Assembly (NCBI GenBank): GCA_013152435.1
Contig: JAADGJ010000076.1
Span: 95,581-159,580 of the forward strand
Direction of reading: 5' to 3'
DNA length: 64,000 nucleotides
Origin: Chloroflexota bacterium
GTDB taxonomy: Bacteria > Chloroflexota > Anaerolineae > DUEN01
The notes beneath the pieces were generated by a model, which was given only the letters and a program-made list of their open reading frames with translations, was not told the DNA's origin and did not search any database. This document shows, in pieces, positions 52,838 to 62,153 of this stretch (positions are counted from its first letter, which is position 1; each line of letters begins with the position of its first letter). The translations under genes and the position numbers were made by a program.

Positions 52838-53713
52838 CTATCCGGCTATCAGCTGTAGGACGGATTGTGGTGCCAGGTTCGCCTGAGCGAGCATGGCGAT
52901 AGCCGTCTGTTGCAGGATCTGGTACTTGACGGAGTTCAACTGCTCCTGTGCCATATCCGCGTTCATGATTCGGTTGTAGGCCGCTTGTGTGTTGACCTTG
53001 CCGATGGCCAGCGTGTCCTCCTTGAAGGTCAGCCGGGCGACCATGGAGCCGATCTCGGACAGGGCGTTCGACACCGTCGAGATGGCGTCGTCCAGCGTGT
53101 CCATGTAGGCCCGGGCGCTGGCCGCCGTGCTCACGTCGTTGACGGTGTAGGTGCCGCCGCTGACGCTGGCCAGGTCTCCAAGGCCGTTGGTGCCGGTGCC
53201 CTGCACGTCGAACGCCTGGTTGAGCGACCACTCGGTGTAGTTGGAGGACACAGGGCCCGTCTGGAAGTCGAAGTCCGCGGTGCCGTCCAACAGGGCCTGG
53301 CCGTTCCACAGGGTTGTGCTGACGATGTCATCGATCTCCTGGGCGTACTGGGCCAGCTCGTTGGCGATGTCGCTGCGCTCGTCGCTACTCAGGGCGTCGT
53401 TCGCAGCCAGCTCCGCCTTGGCACGCATCTTGCCCAGGATCTCGTTGATCTTCTTCAGACCGCCCTCGGCCACCGCCAACAGGTTCTTGGCGTCGCCGAT
53501 GTTGTCGATGGCCACCTGCATGCCGGTCGCCCGCACGTCCAGCTTGGTCGCCAGGGTCAGACCGGCCGGGTCATCCGCAGCCTCGTTGATGCGCTTACCC
53601 GTGGAGAGACGGGTCTGGGCCAGCGCCAGGTTCTTGTTCACCTCGCGCAGCGTGTTCAGAGCGTTCAGAGCGGCGATGTTTGTGTTGATCCGGGTGAAAT
53701 CAATCGTTGCCAT
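52838..53713 (-). CDS. fliC: Flagellin
   Basis: Flagellin forms the filament. The 291-residue protein has the conserved N-terminal DFTRINTNIAALNALNTLR, LAQTRLSTGKRINEAADDPA and LKKINEILGKMRAKAELAAN, and C-terminal NADMAQEQLNSVKYQILQQT with MLAQANLAPQSVLQLI. The central D2 region is small (about 150-195), so the filament should be thin with a short exposed surface; Ser/Thr residues there would be candidate glycan sites. GAGGAGGTAAGTAAG precedes ATG 53713. A FliA-type promoter lies upstream. It is the only flagellin gene in the window. Confidence 0.97.
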   Translation of the reverse strand: MATIDFTRINTNIAALNALNTLREVNKNLALAQTRLSTGKRINEAADDPAGLTLATKLDVRATGMQVAIDNIGDAKNLLAVAEGGLKKINEILGKMRAKAELAANDALSSDERSDIANELAQYAQEIDDIVSTTLWNGQALLDGTADFDFQTGPVSSNYTEWSLNQAFDVQGTGTNGLGDLASVSGGTYTVNDVSTAASARAYMDTLDDAISTVSNALSEIGSMVARLTFKEDTLAIGKVNTQAAYNRIMNADMAQEQLNSVKYQILQQTAIAMLAQANLAPQSVLQLIAG

Positions 53714-53928
53714 CTTACTTACCTCCTCTACCGTCCTATGGATCTCTCATTTCAGATCAGAGTTGAATTGCGAATCTTCGTTTTGGTCCAGGTTGTCAGC
53801 CTGTGGCGTTGCAAGGCGCCTTTGCGAGAATGCTCCGTCCCGAGACGTTCATGCGTATCGAGCGCTTGTGCACCTCCTTACCCAACCGGATTGCCAGTGC
53901 GCCTGGCTTATGGGTGTTTCTATCCCTC

Positions 53929-53971
53929 ATATCGGCGGGGTGTGTCATCGGATTTGTAAACGTCCCGTAAG
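53929..53971 (-). promoter_or_regulatory. Candidate sigma-28 promoter and repeats for fliC
   Basis: Read on the minus strand: CAAA (53956-53953), 16 bases, then GCCGATAT (53936-53929), close to the FliA consensus TAAA-N15-GCCGATAA. CTTACG (53971-53966) and TTTACA (53960-53955) just upstream are 11 bases apart, as in the flbD region. The ATG is about 215 bases further on. Confidence 0.55.
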
Positions 53972-54039
53972 TTTCCTTTACAATTCGCTTTATGGATGCG
54001 GGGCGAGGCCGTATTGCGCATCGTCGTGGGCGGCGAGGG

Positions 54040-54470
54040 CTCTCAGCCTGCATGGACCTCTCCCGATCTTTTCCGCTGAGGGGCAGGTCGGGGATGGGAG
54101 AAATGCTTTCCCGGAGGGGCACGGCTTCTCAGGGGACCCGCCGTAGCCAGACCAAGGCGGTAGGGCACGGCAGCGTCGTGTCCATTCGCATCAACGGAAG
54201 GACTTTGCTCAGTCTTGCCTTGCCCGGCTGGGGCGGGAGCTCTGGCCTGTGGCCTAAGCTCCCGCCGGACAACAGTCCGGCGACACAGGGCGGACTGCTG
54301 TCCGCTTGGAGCATGTATGGGCAGGTGCAAAGACTCGAGACATGACCCTTCAAAGGGGCTGTGTCCCCCTGAGCCTCCCTGGGGATGTGGAAGCATGCCC
54401 CCCTGGGGCTTACGTTGATGCCAGTGGGACACGGCAGCGCGTGTCCTTGTTTCCGCCGAGAGAGATGCCA
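54040..54470. repeat. Mosaic repeat region between the divergent flagellin and sugar operons
   Basis: No gene is recognised here. CACGGCAGCG recurs at 54166 and 54434, and CATTCGCATCAACGGAA at 54184-54200 is shared with 48158. GGGAGCTCTGGCCTGTGGCC (54235-54254) and CCGGACAAC...GTCCGG make further palindromes. The stretch appears built of decayed copies of the same repeats as at 48050. Confidence 0.45.
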
Positions 54471-54481
54471 TACCCCGGCAT

Positions 54482-54519
54482 CGGACGAGGCTGTTACGGA
54501 CCTTTTACGCCAATATAAT
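54482..54519 (+). promoter_or_regulatory. Candidate promoter with 11-bp repeats for the sugar operon
   Basis: GTTACG (54493) and TTTACG (54504) are exactly 11 bases apart (CGGACG at 54482 is a weaker third) and are followed by a perfect TATAAT at 54514-54519. The -35 is weak, which would suit activator dependence. The first gene of the operon starts at 54802. Confidence 0.45.
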
Positions 54520-54691
54520 GTCGTCTTTATGTTGCCGCTCGCCTCCTCGGCTACACTGTTCCCGGAAGATCAGCCCTAATCTATGGAATGTCCTCGTGTT
54601 GCATCTCGTATGCAAGCTTCGCCTGCCGGGGCGTGTCTGGTGCGAGGCGATGCAGCCGGGCATGCAAGGCGACCCTACCCCACCCTCCTTA

Positions 54692-54717
54692 GCCCCCTCT
54701 CCCTTGGGAGAGGGGGC
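54692..54717. repeat. Perfect palindrome before the glycosyltransferase gene
   Basis: GCCCCCTCTCCC (54692-54703) and GGGAGAGGGGGC (54706-54717) are perfect 12-base arms around TT. The wider stretch (TACCCCACCCTCC...GGGAGGGGGT) extends it imperfectly. It resembles common REP-like intergenic repeats and the palindrome at 50216. Confidence 0.6.
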
Positions 54718-54801
54718 CGTAGGGAGGGGGTGTCGCCGTTTTTGGACGTGATGGCCCGGGCGAGAAACTCACGTGTGTAGCGCTGGATGTGAGGTGACCG
54801 A

Positions 54802-56802
54802 ATGGGGAAGCGTCGCTCGGCAACCCGTAGGAAGCGCAAGGGGAACCCCACGCGCTCGAAGGCGCCGCGAACGGCCCAGGAGCTGTGCCGACAGGCGGCG
54901 GTGGATTACGACAATGGGGAATACGAGCGGGCCGTTGCCCGGCTGTGCAGGGCGTTGCAGATCCGCCCCCGGGTGCGGGACGCTCATTTCCTGTTGGGGG
55001 CCTGCTATTTCAAGTTAGGGCGGCTGGAGGAAGCCGCTCAGGAGGCCGAGGCCGAGCTACGGATGCACCCGGACCATGCCCTGGCCTGGAGTTTATTGGG
55101 ACAGGTACAGATGAGCCAGGGACGGACGGCCGAGGCGCTGGAGGCCCTGGAGCGGGCGCATGAGATCGATCCACACGACGTGGAGATCGCCCGCCATCTG
55201 CATCGGGCACGCCTTCGGGCGTTCGAGGAGGAGCGCAAGGAGGTCTCCGTCCCGGATACGGCCCCAAAGGAGTGGCCGTCCATCTCCGTCTGTATGATCG
55301 TGCGAGACGAGGAGGAGACCCTGGGGCGGTGCCTGGATTCGTTGGGGGACCTGGCCAGCCAGATCGTGGTCGTGGATACGGGCTCGCAGGATCGGACCGT
55401 CGAGATCGCCCGGGCGTATGGGGCGGAGGTGCACTACTTCGAGTGGATCGATGATTTCTCGGCGGCGCGCAATGAATCCCTGCGGCATGCTCGTGGGGAG
55501 TGGATCCTCTGGCTGGACGCGGACGATGAGCTGAGCCCCCGGGCGGTGGCCCAGATCAAATACGCCGTCGCATCGGGGTGGGCGGACGCGTACACCCTGC
55601 GCGTCGTCAGCCATCTGCCCGACGGGGCGCAGGATATCGGCTTCCATACGCGTCTGTTCCGGAACGGCCTGGGGATCCGATTCTACGGACGGATTCATGA
55701 GTCCGTCTATCCGGACCTCGTCGCCAAGGGGCTTCGGTCCCTCGATACGGATATCACGGTCGTCCACCACGGGTATGAGGAGGATCCGGAGGTCCTCAAG
55801 CGCAAGCACGCCCGGAACCTTCCCTACCTGGAAAAGGAGTTGGAGCGACATCCGGATAACGCCTCGCTGTGGTGCTATGTGGGGCTGGCGAAGCTCAGCT
55901 TGGGGGATGAGGTCGGCGGCGAGGAGGCCCTTCGGCGCGTGGTGGAGGACGAGCCGATGGGGCTGTACTTCGACCAGTACCGGTTCTGGGCGTGGGCCTC
56001 GCTCTTGCGCCTGTACATGCAGCGAGAGGATGAGAGCGTTCTGCGCGAGACGCTGGATCAGGCTTTGCAGGAGTTCCCCGAACATCCTTACCTGTTGGCG
56101 GTCGCGGGCGAGGCGGCCGTGAAGCGCGGCGACTTCGCCGCCGCGCTGGAGCTTTTCACCCAGGCGTATGAGCGCTGGGACGCGTCCACTTACGGCCTGC
56201 GGCCGAACCGCAGGTTGCTGACCCTGCAGGTGGCGACGTGTCGCATATTGCTGGGACGCCCGGAGGGAGACGCATGGCTCGAACGGGCGGGTGATCTGCC
56301 CCAGCGGGAGTTTGAGGAGTACTTGCGTTGGCTGGTGACGATCGGCCGCCATCGGGATGTGGGTATCACGCGAGTTCTGGAGGCGGTGTTGCGACACTGG
56401 CCGGAGCATCCGGCCGTCTGGAAGGGCCTGGCCCTGGTGTACGAGCAGCAGGGAAGCCGGGTCGCGGCCTATGGCGCATGGGTGCGCGCGGTGGAGCATG
56501 GCGTGCCCAAGGAGGAGGCCGCCCCTCATATGTCGACGCTGGCGGCCAACAAGACGAATGGGACCTCCCTGGATGGCGAGCAGGGGGAGGATCGCTCCCT
56601 GGTGCTGTTGGGGCGTGGCATGTTGCACATGCAGACGGGGCGGTTCGTCGAGGCCGCCGAGAGCTTTGCCAAGTTGATCGAGGCGGACCCTCAGGACCTG
56701 CAGGCGTATCGCTACCTGGCGGTCGCGCTGCAGAAGATGGGGCGGGAGGATGACGCGATCGATGTGTGGCGAATGGCCAAGAGCCTCGCATCCGGCGGGT
56801 GA
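54802..56802 (+). CDS. Family 2 glycosyltransferase flanked by TPR repeats
   Basis: A 666-residue cytoplasmic protein with a basic start, TPR-like repeats (about 25-130, AVDYDNGEYERAVARLCRAL and LGRLEEAAQEAEAELRMHPD), a GT2 catalytic domain (about 155-360) and further TPR-like repeats to the C-terminus (LLGRGMLHMQTGRFVEAAES). The GT domain has SVCMIVRDEEETLGRCLDSL, VVVDTGSQDRTVEIA, the DXD-like LWLDADDELSPR and RIHESVY. Similar TPR-GT2 proteins modify peptides or flagellin in Gram-positive bacteria. Position beside flagellin makes flagellin a plausible acceptor, but this is not shown. AGGTGACC precedes ATG 54802. Confidence 0.85.
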   Translation: MGKRRSATRRKRKGNPTRSKAPRTAQELCRQAAVDYDNGEYERAVARLCRALQIRPRVRDAHFLLGACYFKLGRLEEAAQEAEAELRMHPDHALAWSLLGQVQMSQGRTAEALEALERAHEIDPHDVEIARHLHRARLRAFEEERKEVSVPDTAPKEWPSISVCMIVRDEEETLGRCLDSLGDLASQIVVVDTGSQDRTVEIARAYGAEVHYFEWIDDFSAARNESLRHARGEWILWLDADDELSPRAVAQIKYAVASGWADAYTLRVVSHLPDGAQDIGFHTRLFRNGLGIRFYGRIHESVYPDLVAKGLRSLDTDITVVHHGYEEDPEVLKRKHARNLPYLEKELERHPDNASLWCYVGLAKLSLGDEVGGEEALRRVVEDEPMGLYFDQYRFWAWASLLRLYMQREDESVLRETLDQALQEFPEHPYLLAVAGEAAVKRGDFAAALELFTQAYERWDASTYGLRPNRRLLTLQVATCRILLGRPEGDAWLERAGDLPQREFEEYLRWLVTIGRHRDVGITRVLEAVLRHWPEHPAVWKGLALVYEQQGSRVAAYGAWVRAVEHGVPKEEAAPHMSTLAANKTNGTSLDGEQGEDRSLVLLGRGMLHMQTGRFVEAAESFAKLIEADPQDLQAYRYLAVALQKMGREDDAIDVWRMAKSLASGG

Positions 56803-56847
56803 GGTCGTCGTGTCGATCCCATCTCTCCTCGGACGGGGTGAGGTTCG

Positions 56848-57822
56848 ATGAACGTTCTGGTCACCGGAGGGGCTGGATACATCGGGTCGGTTACCGTGGC
56901 GGAGCTGCTGCGGCGGGGCCACCGTGTGCGCGTGGTGGATCGCCTCCTATTCGGAGGCGAATCGCTGTTGGGGGCGTACAACACACCATATTTCGACTTT
57001 GTGCGGGGGGATATCAGGGATCGGGGAACTCTGTCAGACGCTCTGGATGGGGAGGTGGACGCCGTGGTCCACCTGGCCGCGATCGTGGGGGATCCCGCCT
57101 GCGCGAGTCAGCCGGAGGAGGCGAGGCAGGTGAACTACGAGGCGACGCTGGGCCTCGTGGACCTCTGCCGGGAGAGGGGCATCTCGCGCTTTGTGTTCGT
57201 CTCCACGTGCAGCAATTACGGTATCAGCGATCCCTCCCAGCCGGCCACGGAGGAGAGCCCGTTGAACCCCGTGTCCCTATATGCGGAGACCAAGGTGGGC
57301 TCGGAGCGGTATATCCTCCAGGCCGCCGATGACGAGTTCCGGCCCTGCATCCTGCGGCTGGCCACGGTCTTTGGCCTCTCGCCGCGGATGCGGTTCGACT
57401 TGTTGGTGAACGAGTTCACCCGGGATGCCCTCCTGCATAGGAAGCTGGTGGTGTACGGCGAGCAGTTCTGGCGGCCCTACGTGCACGTACAGGATGTGGC
57501 AGAGGCCATCGTCACCGTTCTGGCCTCGCCGACATCCCTGATCGCCGGCCAGGTCTTCAACGTCGGCAGCGATTCCGAGAACTACCAGAAGCGCCAACTG
57601 GTCGAGCTGGTCCTCCAGCAGATCCCGGGTACCCAGGTGGAGACGGTGCCGAAGGGAGACGACCCTCGCAGCTATCGCGTCTCCTTTGCGAAGATCGCCC
57701 GGATATTGGGCTTCCGGCCGCGATGGCGCGTCCCGGACGGGATCGCCCAGGTAAAACGGGCGTTGGAGCAGGGGGTCTTTGACGATCCCTTCTCCACGAG
57801 GTATCGGAACACGAGAGCGTGA
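56848..57822 (+). CDS. NAD-dependent sugar epimerase/dehydratase
   Basis: A 324-residue extended SDR enzyme acting on nucleotide sugars. The Rossmann motif is VTGGAGYIGSVTVAEL, DVVHLAAIVGDPA-like sequence (AVVHLAAIVGDPACAS) follows, then the catalytic Ser/Thr region FVFVSTCSNYG and the YxxxK pair in LYAETKVGSERY. The rest, RPYVHVQDVAEAI and VFNVGSDSENYQKRQL, is typical of epimerases and 4,6-dehydratase relatives; the exact sugar cannot be told. It lies 45 bases after the glycosyltransferase gene and 13 bases before the nucleotidyltransferase gene. Confidence 0.88.
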   Translation: MNVLVTGGAGYIGSVTVAELLRRGHRVRVVDRLLFGGESLLGAYNTPYFDFVRGDIRDRGTLSDALDGEVDAVVHLAAIVGDPACASQPEEARQVNYEATLGLVDLCRERGISRFVFVSTCSNYGISDPSQPATEESPLNPVSLYAETKVGSERYILQAADDEFRPCILRLATVFGLSPRMRFDLLVNEFTRDALLHRKLVVYGEQFWRPYVHVQDVAEAIVTVLASPTSLIAGQVFNVGSDSENYQKRQLVELVLQQIPGTQVETVPKGDDPRSYRVSFAKIARILGFRPRWRVPDGIAQVKRALEQGVFDDPFSTRYRNTRA

Positions 57823-57835
57823 GGGTAGGTGCGTG

Positions 57836-58561
57836 ATGAAAGCGATCATTTTGGCGGGTGGACGGGGTACGCGATTGGCGCCATATACGACGGTGTTCCC
57901 CAAGCCGCTGGTTCCTCTGGGACATCGCCCCATCATCGACATCATCATCCGGCAGCTCGCGTATTACGGCTTTCGGGATATCGTGCTGAGCGTGGGCTAT
58001 CTGGCCGAGCTGATTCAGGCCTACTTCCAGCAGGTCAACGGCCGGCTTTCCCATGTGAGGCTGACGTACATCCAGGAGCGCAAACCGCTGGGCACGGCCG
58101 GCCCCCTGGGGATGATCCCCGGCCTGAACGAGACGTTCCTGGTCATGAACGGGGACGTGCTGACGACGTTGAACTACTCCGATCTGGTCGCGTACCACCG
58201 GGAGAAGGGTGGGATCCTCACCATCGCCATGCACAAGAAGCGGGTCAAGATCGACCTGGGCGTGATCGAGACGGATGAGGACGGCGTGCTGACCGGGTAC
58301 GTGGAGAAGCCGGAGAAGGTGTACATGGTCAGCATGGGGATTTATGTGTACGAGCCCGATGTTCTCCGTTACATCGAGCCGAACCAATATCTGGATTTCC
58401 CCGATCTGGTGCTGCGGCTGCTGGAGAACGGCGAGCGGGTGGTGGGGTATCCCTGCGACGCACACTGGCTGGATATCGGCCGTCACGAGGATTATGCCCG
58501 GGCGCAGGAGGAGTTCGAGCAGCGGAAGGCGGCGTTCCTGCCCGGCGACGGAATTCGATGA
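57836..58561 (+). CDS. Sugar-phosphate nucleotidyltransferase
   Basis: A 241-residue enzyme that would make an NDP-sugar from a sugar-1-phosphate and NTP. It has the nucleotide-binding ILAGGRGTRLAPYTTVFPKP, the LVMNGDVLTTLNYSDLV (metal-binding Asp in NGD), VEKPEKVYMVSMGIYV and the DIGRHEDYARAQEEF end seen in the family. No extra acyltransferase repeat is fused. ATG 57836 is used because the frame starts with MKAIILAGG and a GAGGGTAGG site precedes it. Together with the epimerase and aminotransferase it forms a nucleotide-sugar route. Confidence 0.9.
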   Translation: MKAIILAGGRGTRLAPYTTVFPKPLVPLGHRPIIDIIIRQLAYYGFRDIVLSVGYLAELIQAYFQQVNGRLSHVRLTYIQERKPLGTAGPLGMIPGLNETFLVMNGDVLTTLNYSDLVAYHREKGGILTIAMHKKRVKIDLGVIETDEDGVLTGYVEKPEKVYMVSMGIYVYEPDVLRYIEPNQYLDFPDLVLRLLENGERVVGYPCDAHWLDIGRHEDYARAQEEFEQRKAAFLPGDGIR

Positions 58562-58576
58562 TCTGGGGGTGCTGCC

Positions 58577-59725
58577 GTGTGGCGCGTTCCTTTGTTCGAT
58601 CTCACTTTAGGGGATGAGGAGCTGAAGGCGGTGGAGCGGGTGCTCCGGTCCGGATGGCTGACGATGGGGGAGGTCACCCGGGAGTTCGAGCGGCGGTTCG
58701 CCGAGTTCCTAGGCGTCCGGCACGCCATCGCCGTGGCCAACTGCACGGCCGCGCTCCATCTGGCGAATCGGGCGCTGGGCATCGGCCCCGGCGATGAGGT
58801 GATCTGCCCGGCGCTCACCTTTGTGGCGACGGCGAATTCCGTCGTGTACACGGGCGCCCGGCCGGTGTTCGCCGACATCACCGGGCTGGACGATCTCAGC
58901 ATCTCGCCCGCGGACATCGAGGCGAAGATCACGCCGAGAACGCGGGCGATCCTGGTGGTGCACTATGCGGGCTATCCGTGCGACATGGATCCGATCCTGG
59001 AGATCGCAAGGCGGCACGGGCTTCGAGTGATCGAGGACAGCGCCCATGCCCCCGGCGCCGAGTATAAGGGGCGGAAGTGCGGCACCATCGGGGACGTCGG
59101 ATGCTTCAGCTTCTTCTCCGGCAAGAACATGACCACCGGCGAGGGGGGGATGGTCGTCACCGATGACGACGAGCTGGCCGAGCGGATCCGGCTCATGCGC
59201 TCCCACGGGATGACCAGCCTGACGCTGGATCGCTACAAAGGGCATAGCTTCAGCTATGATGTCGTCGAGCTGGGATACAACTATCGCCTGGACGAGATGC
59301 GCTCGGCGTTGGGGCTGGTCCAGCTGACGAGGCTGGCCGACAACAACGACCGACGACGGCGGATCCACGCCTGGTACCGGGAGCGGCTGCGCTCCGTGCC
59401 GGGGATTCGCGTCCCGTATTCCGATCCCGTGGGAACCCCGGTGCATCATATCTTCCCCGCGATCCTGGACGAGGGCATCTCCCGGCGCGCGTTCATGGGC
59501 GAGATGAAGGCGCGAGGGGTGCAGACCAGCATTCACTATCCCCCCATCCACCTGTTCGAGTTCTACCGGCGCGCCTTCGGCTTCCGGGGGGGGCATTTGC
59601 CGATCACCGAGGAGGTGGCCCGGCGTGAGGTGACATTGCCCCTGTACCCGTCCATGGACGAGTCGGACGTGGCGTATGTCTGCGACGCGATCCTGGAGTC
59701 GATCGGGGTGGAGGTCGGGCTATGA
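58577..59725 (+). CDS. DegT/DnrJ/EryC1-type sugar aminotransferase
   Basis: A 382-residue PLP enzyme that usually aminates a keto-sugar nucleotide. It has the start LFDLTLGDEELKAVERVLRS, AVANCTAALHLANRALGI, EVICPALTFVATANSVVY, VIEDSAHAPGAEYKG and the catalytic Lys in FSFFSGKNMTTGEGGMVVT. The C-terminal YPPIHLFEFYRRAFG and PLYPSMDESDVAYV also match. All expected active-site segments are present. GTG 58577 lies behind GGGGGTGCTGCC. It overlaps the carbamoyltransferase gene by 4 bases (ATGA). An amino-sugar product is implied. Confidence 0.93.
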   Translation: MWRVPLFDLTLGDEELKAVERVLRSGWLTMGEVTREFERRFAEFLGVRHAIAVANCTAALHLANRALGIGPGDEVICPALTFVATANSVVYTGARPVFADITGLDDLSISPADIEAKITPRTRAILVVHYAGYPCDMDPILEIARRHGLRVIEDSAHAPGAEYKGRKCGTIGDVGCFSFFSGKNMTTGEGGMVVTDDDELAERIRLMRSHGMTSLTLDRYKGHSFSYDVVELGYNYRLDEMRSALGLVQLTRLADNNDRRRRIHAWYRERLRSVPGIRVPYSDPVGTPVHHIFPAILDEGISRRAFMGEMKARGVQTSIHYPPIHLFEFYRRAFGFRGGHLPITEEVARREVTLPLYPSMDESDVAYVCDAILESIGVEVGL

Positions 59726-61449
59726 GGATTCTGGGCATCAACCACGATATGTTCATCTCCTCGGCGGCCCTGATTGAGGACGGCCGAATCGTCGCGGCCG
59801 CGCCGGAGGAGCGATTCACGCGCGTGAAGCGTACCCGGGACTTCCCGATCCACGCCATCCGGTACTGTCTGAAGGAGGCCGGATGCCGGATAGAGGACGT
59901 CGATTACGTCGCCTCCTCCTGGAACCCCGGCGTGTATTTCAAGAAGTTCAATCCCCTGTTCTCAGGCCGACGCCGATGGAAAACGGAGTACCTCTACTCG
60001 GTGCCCGACCACATCCTGTCCCTCTACCCGGATGAGGAGAGGGATGTGGATTACGTGTTCCAGCATATCCGGCTGTTCGGTGCGGACTGCAAGATCTATT
60101 ACATCACCCATCATCGGGCCCATGCGGCCAACGCGTTTCTCCTCTCCCCATTCGAGGAAGCGGCCATCCTGACGGCGGACGCGCAAGGTGAGTTCGAATC
60201 CACCACCTTTGGCTACGGCCGAGGCCATCAGATCACGGTGTATCAGTCCATTCTGTATCCCCAGTCGCTGGGAGGGTTCTACAGCACGTTCACCGAGTAC
60301 CTGGGCTTCCGCCCCAACTCGGACGAGTGGAAGGTGATGGCCCTGGCCGCCTTCGCCGACTGGGAGAACGTCTACTACAAGATCCTCAAGGACGAGGTGG
60401 TGAGGCTGCTGCCGGACGGCCGCTATGAGTTCGATCTGACCTTTTTCAAGGGGTACAACGTCGAACAGCCGAACCTGTATACCGAGAAGCTGGTGGATCG
60501 CTTCGGCCCACCCCGGCCGCCCGGCGGCGAGCTGCACATCCGGCACTACGAGATCGCCGCCGCCATGCAGCGCGTCGCGGAGGAGATCGCTTTCCACATG
60601 TTGCATTGGCTGTATGCGCAGACCCGGAGCAAGAACATCGTCGTCTCGGGCGGGTTCTTCATGAACTCCGTGTTGAACGGCAAGATCCTCAGCTATACGC
60701 CCTTTGAAAACATCTTCATCTCGTCCTGCCCGGACGATAGCGGAAACGCCATCGGGGCGGCTCTGTACCTGTACAACCACATCCTGGGACACGAGCAGCG
60801 GGAGCCGCTACGACACAACTTCTTCGGCCCGGAGTACGACGAGGAGGAGATCCGGCGCACCCTGGAGAAGTACAACGTCCGCGCCCGTCGCGTGGACGAT
60901 GCGGCGGCGTACTGCGCCCGGCTGATCAGCGAGGGGAAGTTGGTCGGCTGGTTCCAGGGGCGGATGGAGTTCGGCCAGCGGGCGCTGGGGAACCGGTCGA
61001 TCTTGGCCGACCCGCGTGACCCCAGGACGAAGGACCGGGTGAACCTGGCGGTGAAGTATCGGGAGCCCTTCCGCCCGTTTGCCCCGGCGGTGCTCGCGGA
61101 GGAGGCCCCTGCCTACTTCGAGATGGATGATGGGGTGGGCGTGCCGTTCATGGAGAAGGTCTACCCGATCCGGCCGGAGAAGCGGGCCGTGATCCCGGCG
61201 GTGACCCATGTCGACGGCAGCGGGCGGCTGCAGACCGTGGATCGGGAGACCAACCCCCGCTTCCACCGGCTGATTGAGGAGTTCCGGCGCATTACCGATG
61301 TGCCGGTGGTGCTCAACACATCCTTCAACTTGAACGGCGAGCCGATCGTCTGCACGCCCACGGATGCCATTCGCACGTTCTTCTCCTGCGGGCTGGACGC
61401 GCTGGTGCTGGGGGATTACGTGGTCTCCAAGAACGGGGATCTGCCATGA
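59722..61449 (+). CDS. O-carbamoyltransferase of the NodU/CmcH family
   Basis: A 575-residue enzyme of the family that transfers a carbamoyl group from carbamoyl phosphate to a hydroxyl of a sugar or antibiotic. It has the N-terminal GINHDMFISSAALIEDGRIV and FTRVKRTRDFP, THHRAHAANAFLLSPFEEAA with the metal-binding His pair, VVSGGFFMNSVLNGKIL and the C-terminal RMEFGQRALGNRSILADPRD, REPFRPFAPAVLAEEA and NTSFNLNGEPIV. The length is normal for the family. It overlaps both neighbours by 4 bases. A carbamoylated sugar in a surface glycan is the most likely product, a guess from context. Confidence 0.93.
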   Translation: MRILGINHDMFISSAALIEDGRIVAAAPEERFTRVKRTRDFPIHAIRYCLKEAGCRIEDVDYVASSWNPGVYFKKFNPLFSGRRRWKTEYLYSVPDHILSLYPDEERDVDYVFQHIRLFGADCKIYYITHHRAHAANAFLLSPFEEAAILTADAQGEFESTTFGYGRGHQITVYQSILYPQSLGGFYSTFTEYLGFRPNSDEWKVMALAAFADWENVYYKILKDEVVRLLPDGRYEFDLTFFKGYNVEQPNLYTEKLVDRFGPPRPPGGELHIRHYEIAAAMQRVAEEIAFHMLHWLYAQTRSKNIVVSGGFFMNSVLNGKILSYTPFENIFISSCPDDSGNAIGAALYLYNHILGHEQREPLRHNFFGPEYDEEEIRRTLEKYNVRARRVDDAAAYCARLISEGKLVGWFQGRMEFGQRALGNRSILADPRDPRTKDRVNLAVKYREPFRPFAPAVLAEEAPAYFEMDDGVGVPFMEKVYPIRPEKRAVIPAVTHVDGSGRLQTVDRETNPRFHRLIEEFRRITDVPVVLNTSFNLNGEPIVCTPTDAIRTFFSCGLDALVLGDYVVSKNGDLP

Positions 61450-62153
61450 CGACGGTGTGCATCCATCAGCCGGACTTCGCCCCCTGGATCGGCTTCTTCG
61501 ATCGACTGATCCAGAGCGACATCTTCGTCGTCTTGGACAACGTGCAGTTCCTGCGCCGGGGGTGGCACAACCGGGACAAGATCAAGACAGCGCACGGGAC
61601 CATGTGGTTGACCGTCCCCGTGAAAAAGAAGGGGCGGTACGGGCAGCTGATCCGTGAGGCGGAGATCGATAACACCCGCAGGTGGCGGGAGGAGCACCTG
61701 AAGAGCCTGCAGACCTGGTATGGGGGCGCTCCCCATTTCGACGCCTACTTCCCCGGCGTCCGAGAGATCTATCTGCGGAATCATCGGCTGCTCATCGATC
61801 TGAACATGGACCTGCTGGCGTTCCTGATGGCGGCCTTCGACATCCAGGTGGAGATCCGAAAGGCCTCATCGTTGCCTGTGACGGGGAAGCGGACGGATCT
61901 GCTGGTGGAGATCGTGAAGGCGGTCGGCGGGGATGTCTACCTGAGCGGGTTGGGTGCCCGGGCCTATCTGGAGGAGGAGAAGTTCGCCCGGGCCGGGATC
62001 CGGGTCGTCTGGCAGGAGTTCGAGCATCCGGTGTACCCGCAACTGTATGGCGAGTTCATCCCGAACCTGTCCAGCCTGGACTTCCTCTTCAACTGCGGCG
62101 AGCAATGCCGGGCGATCCTTCGGCGGCAGCCCGCGGTGGTGATGTGCGGATGA
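61446..62153 (+). CDS. WbqC-like family protein
   Basis: A 235-residue protein of the WbqC family, often found in polysaccharide and glycosylation clusters; its reaction is not firmly established. Signatures are TVCIHQPDFAPWIGFFDRL, VVLDNVQFLRRGWHNRDKI, TMWLTVPVKKKGRYGQ and YLSGLGARAYLEEEKFARAG, with the Tyr-Pro-rich YPQLYGEFIPNLSSLDFLF near the C-terminus. The start overlaps the carbamoyltransferase stop by 4 bases, and the acetyltransferase gene overlaps its stop by 4 bases, so the three are probably translated together. Confidence 0.88.
   Translation: MTTVCIHQPDFAPWIGFFDRLIQSDIFVVLDNVQFLRRGWHNRDKIKTAHGTMWLTVPVKKKGRYGQLIREAEIDNTRRWREEHLKSLQTWYGGAPHFDAYFPGVREIYLRNHRLLIDLNMDLLAFLMAAFDIQVEIRKASSLPVTGKRTDLLVEIVKAVGGDVYLSGLGARAYLEEEKFARAGIRVVWQEFEHPVYPQLYGEFIPNLSSLDFLFNCGEQCRAILRRQPAVVMCG

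Noticed and set aside
61682..62149. Extended N-terminus of the acetyltransferase reading through the WbqC-like gene
   Set aside because: The sequence there is a shadow of the WbqC-like gene; the ATGA overlap at 62150 gives a natural start.
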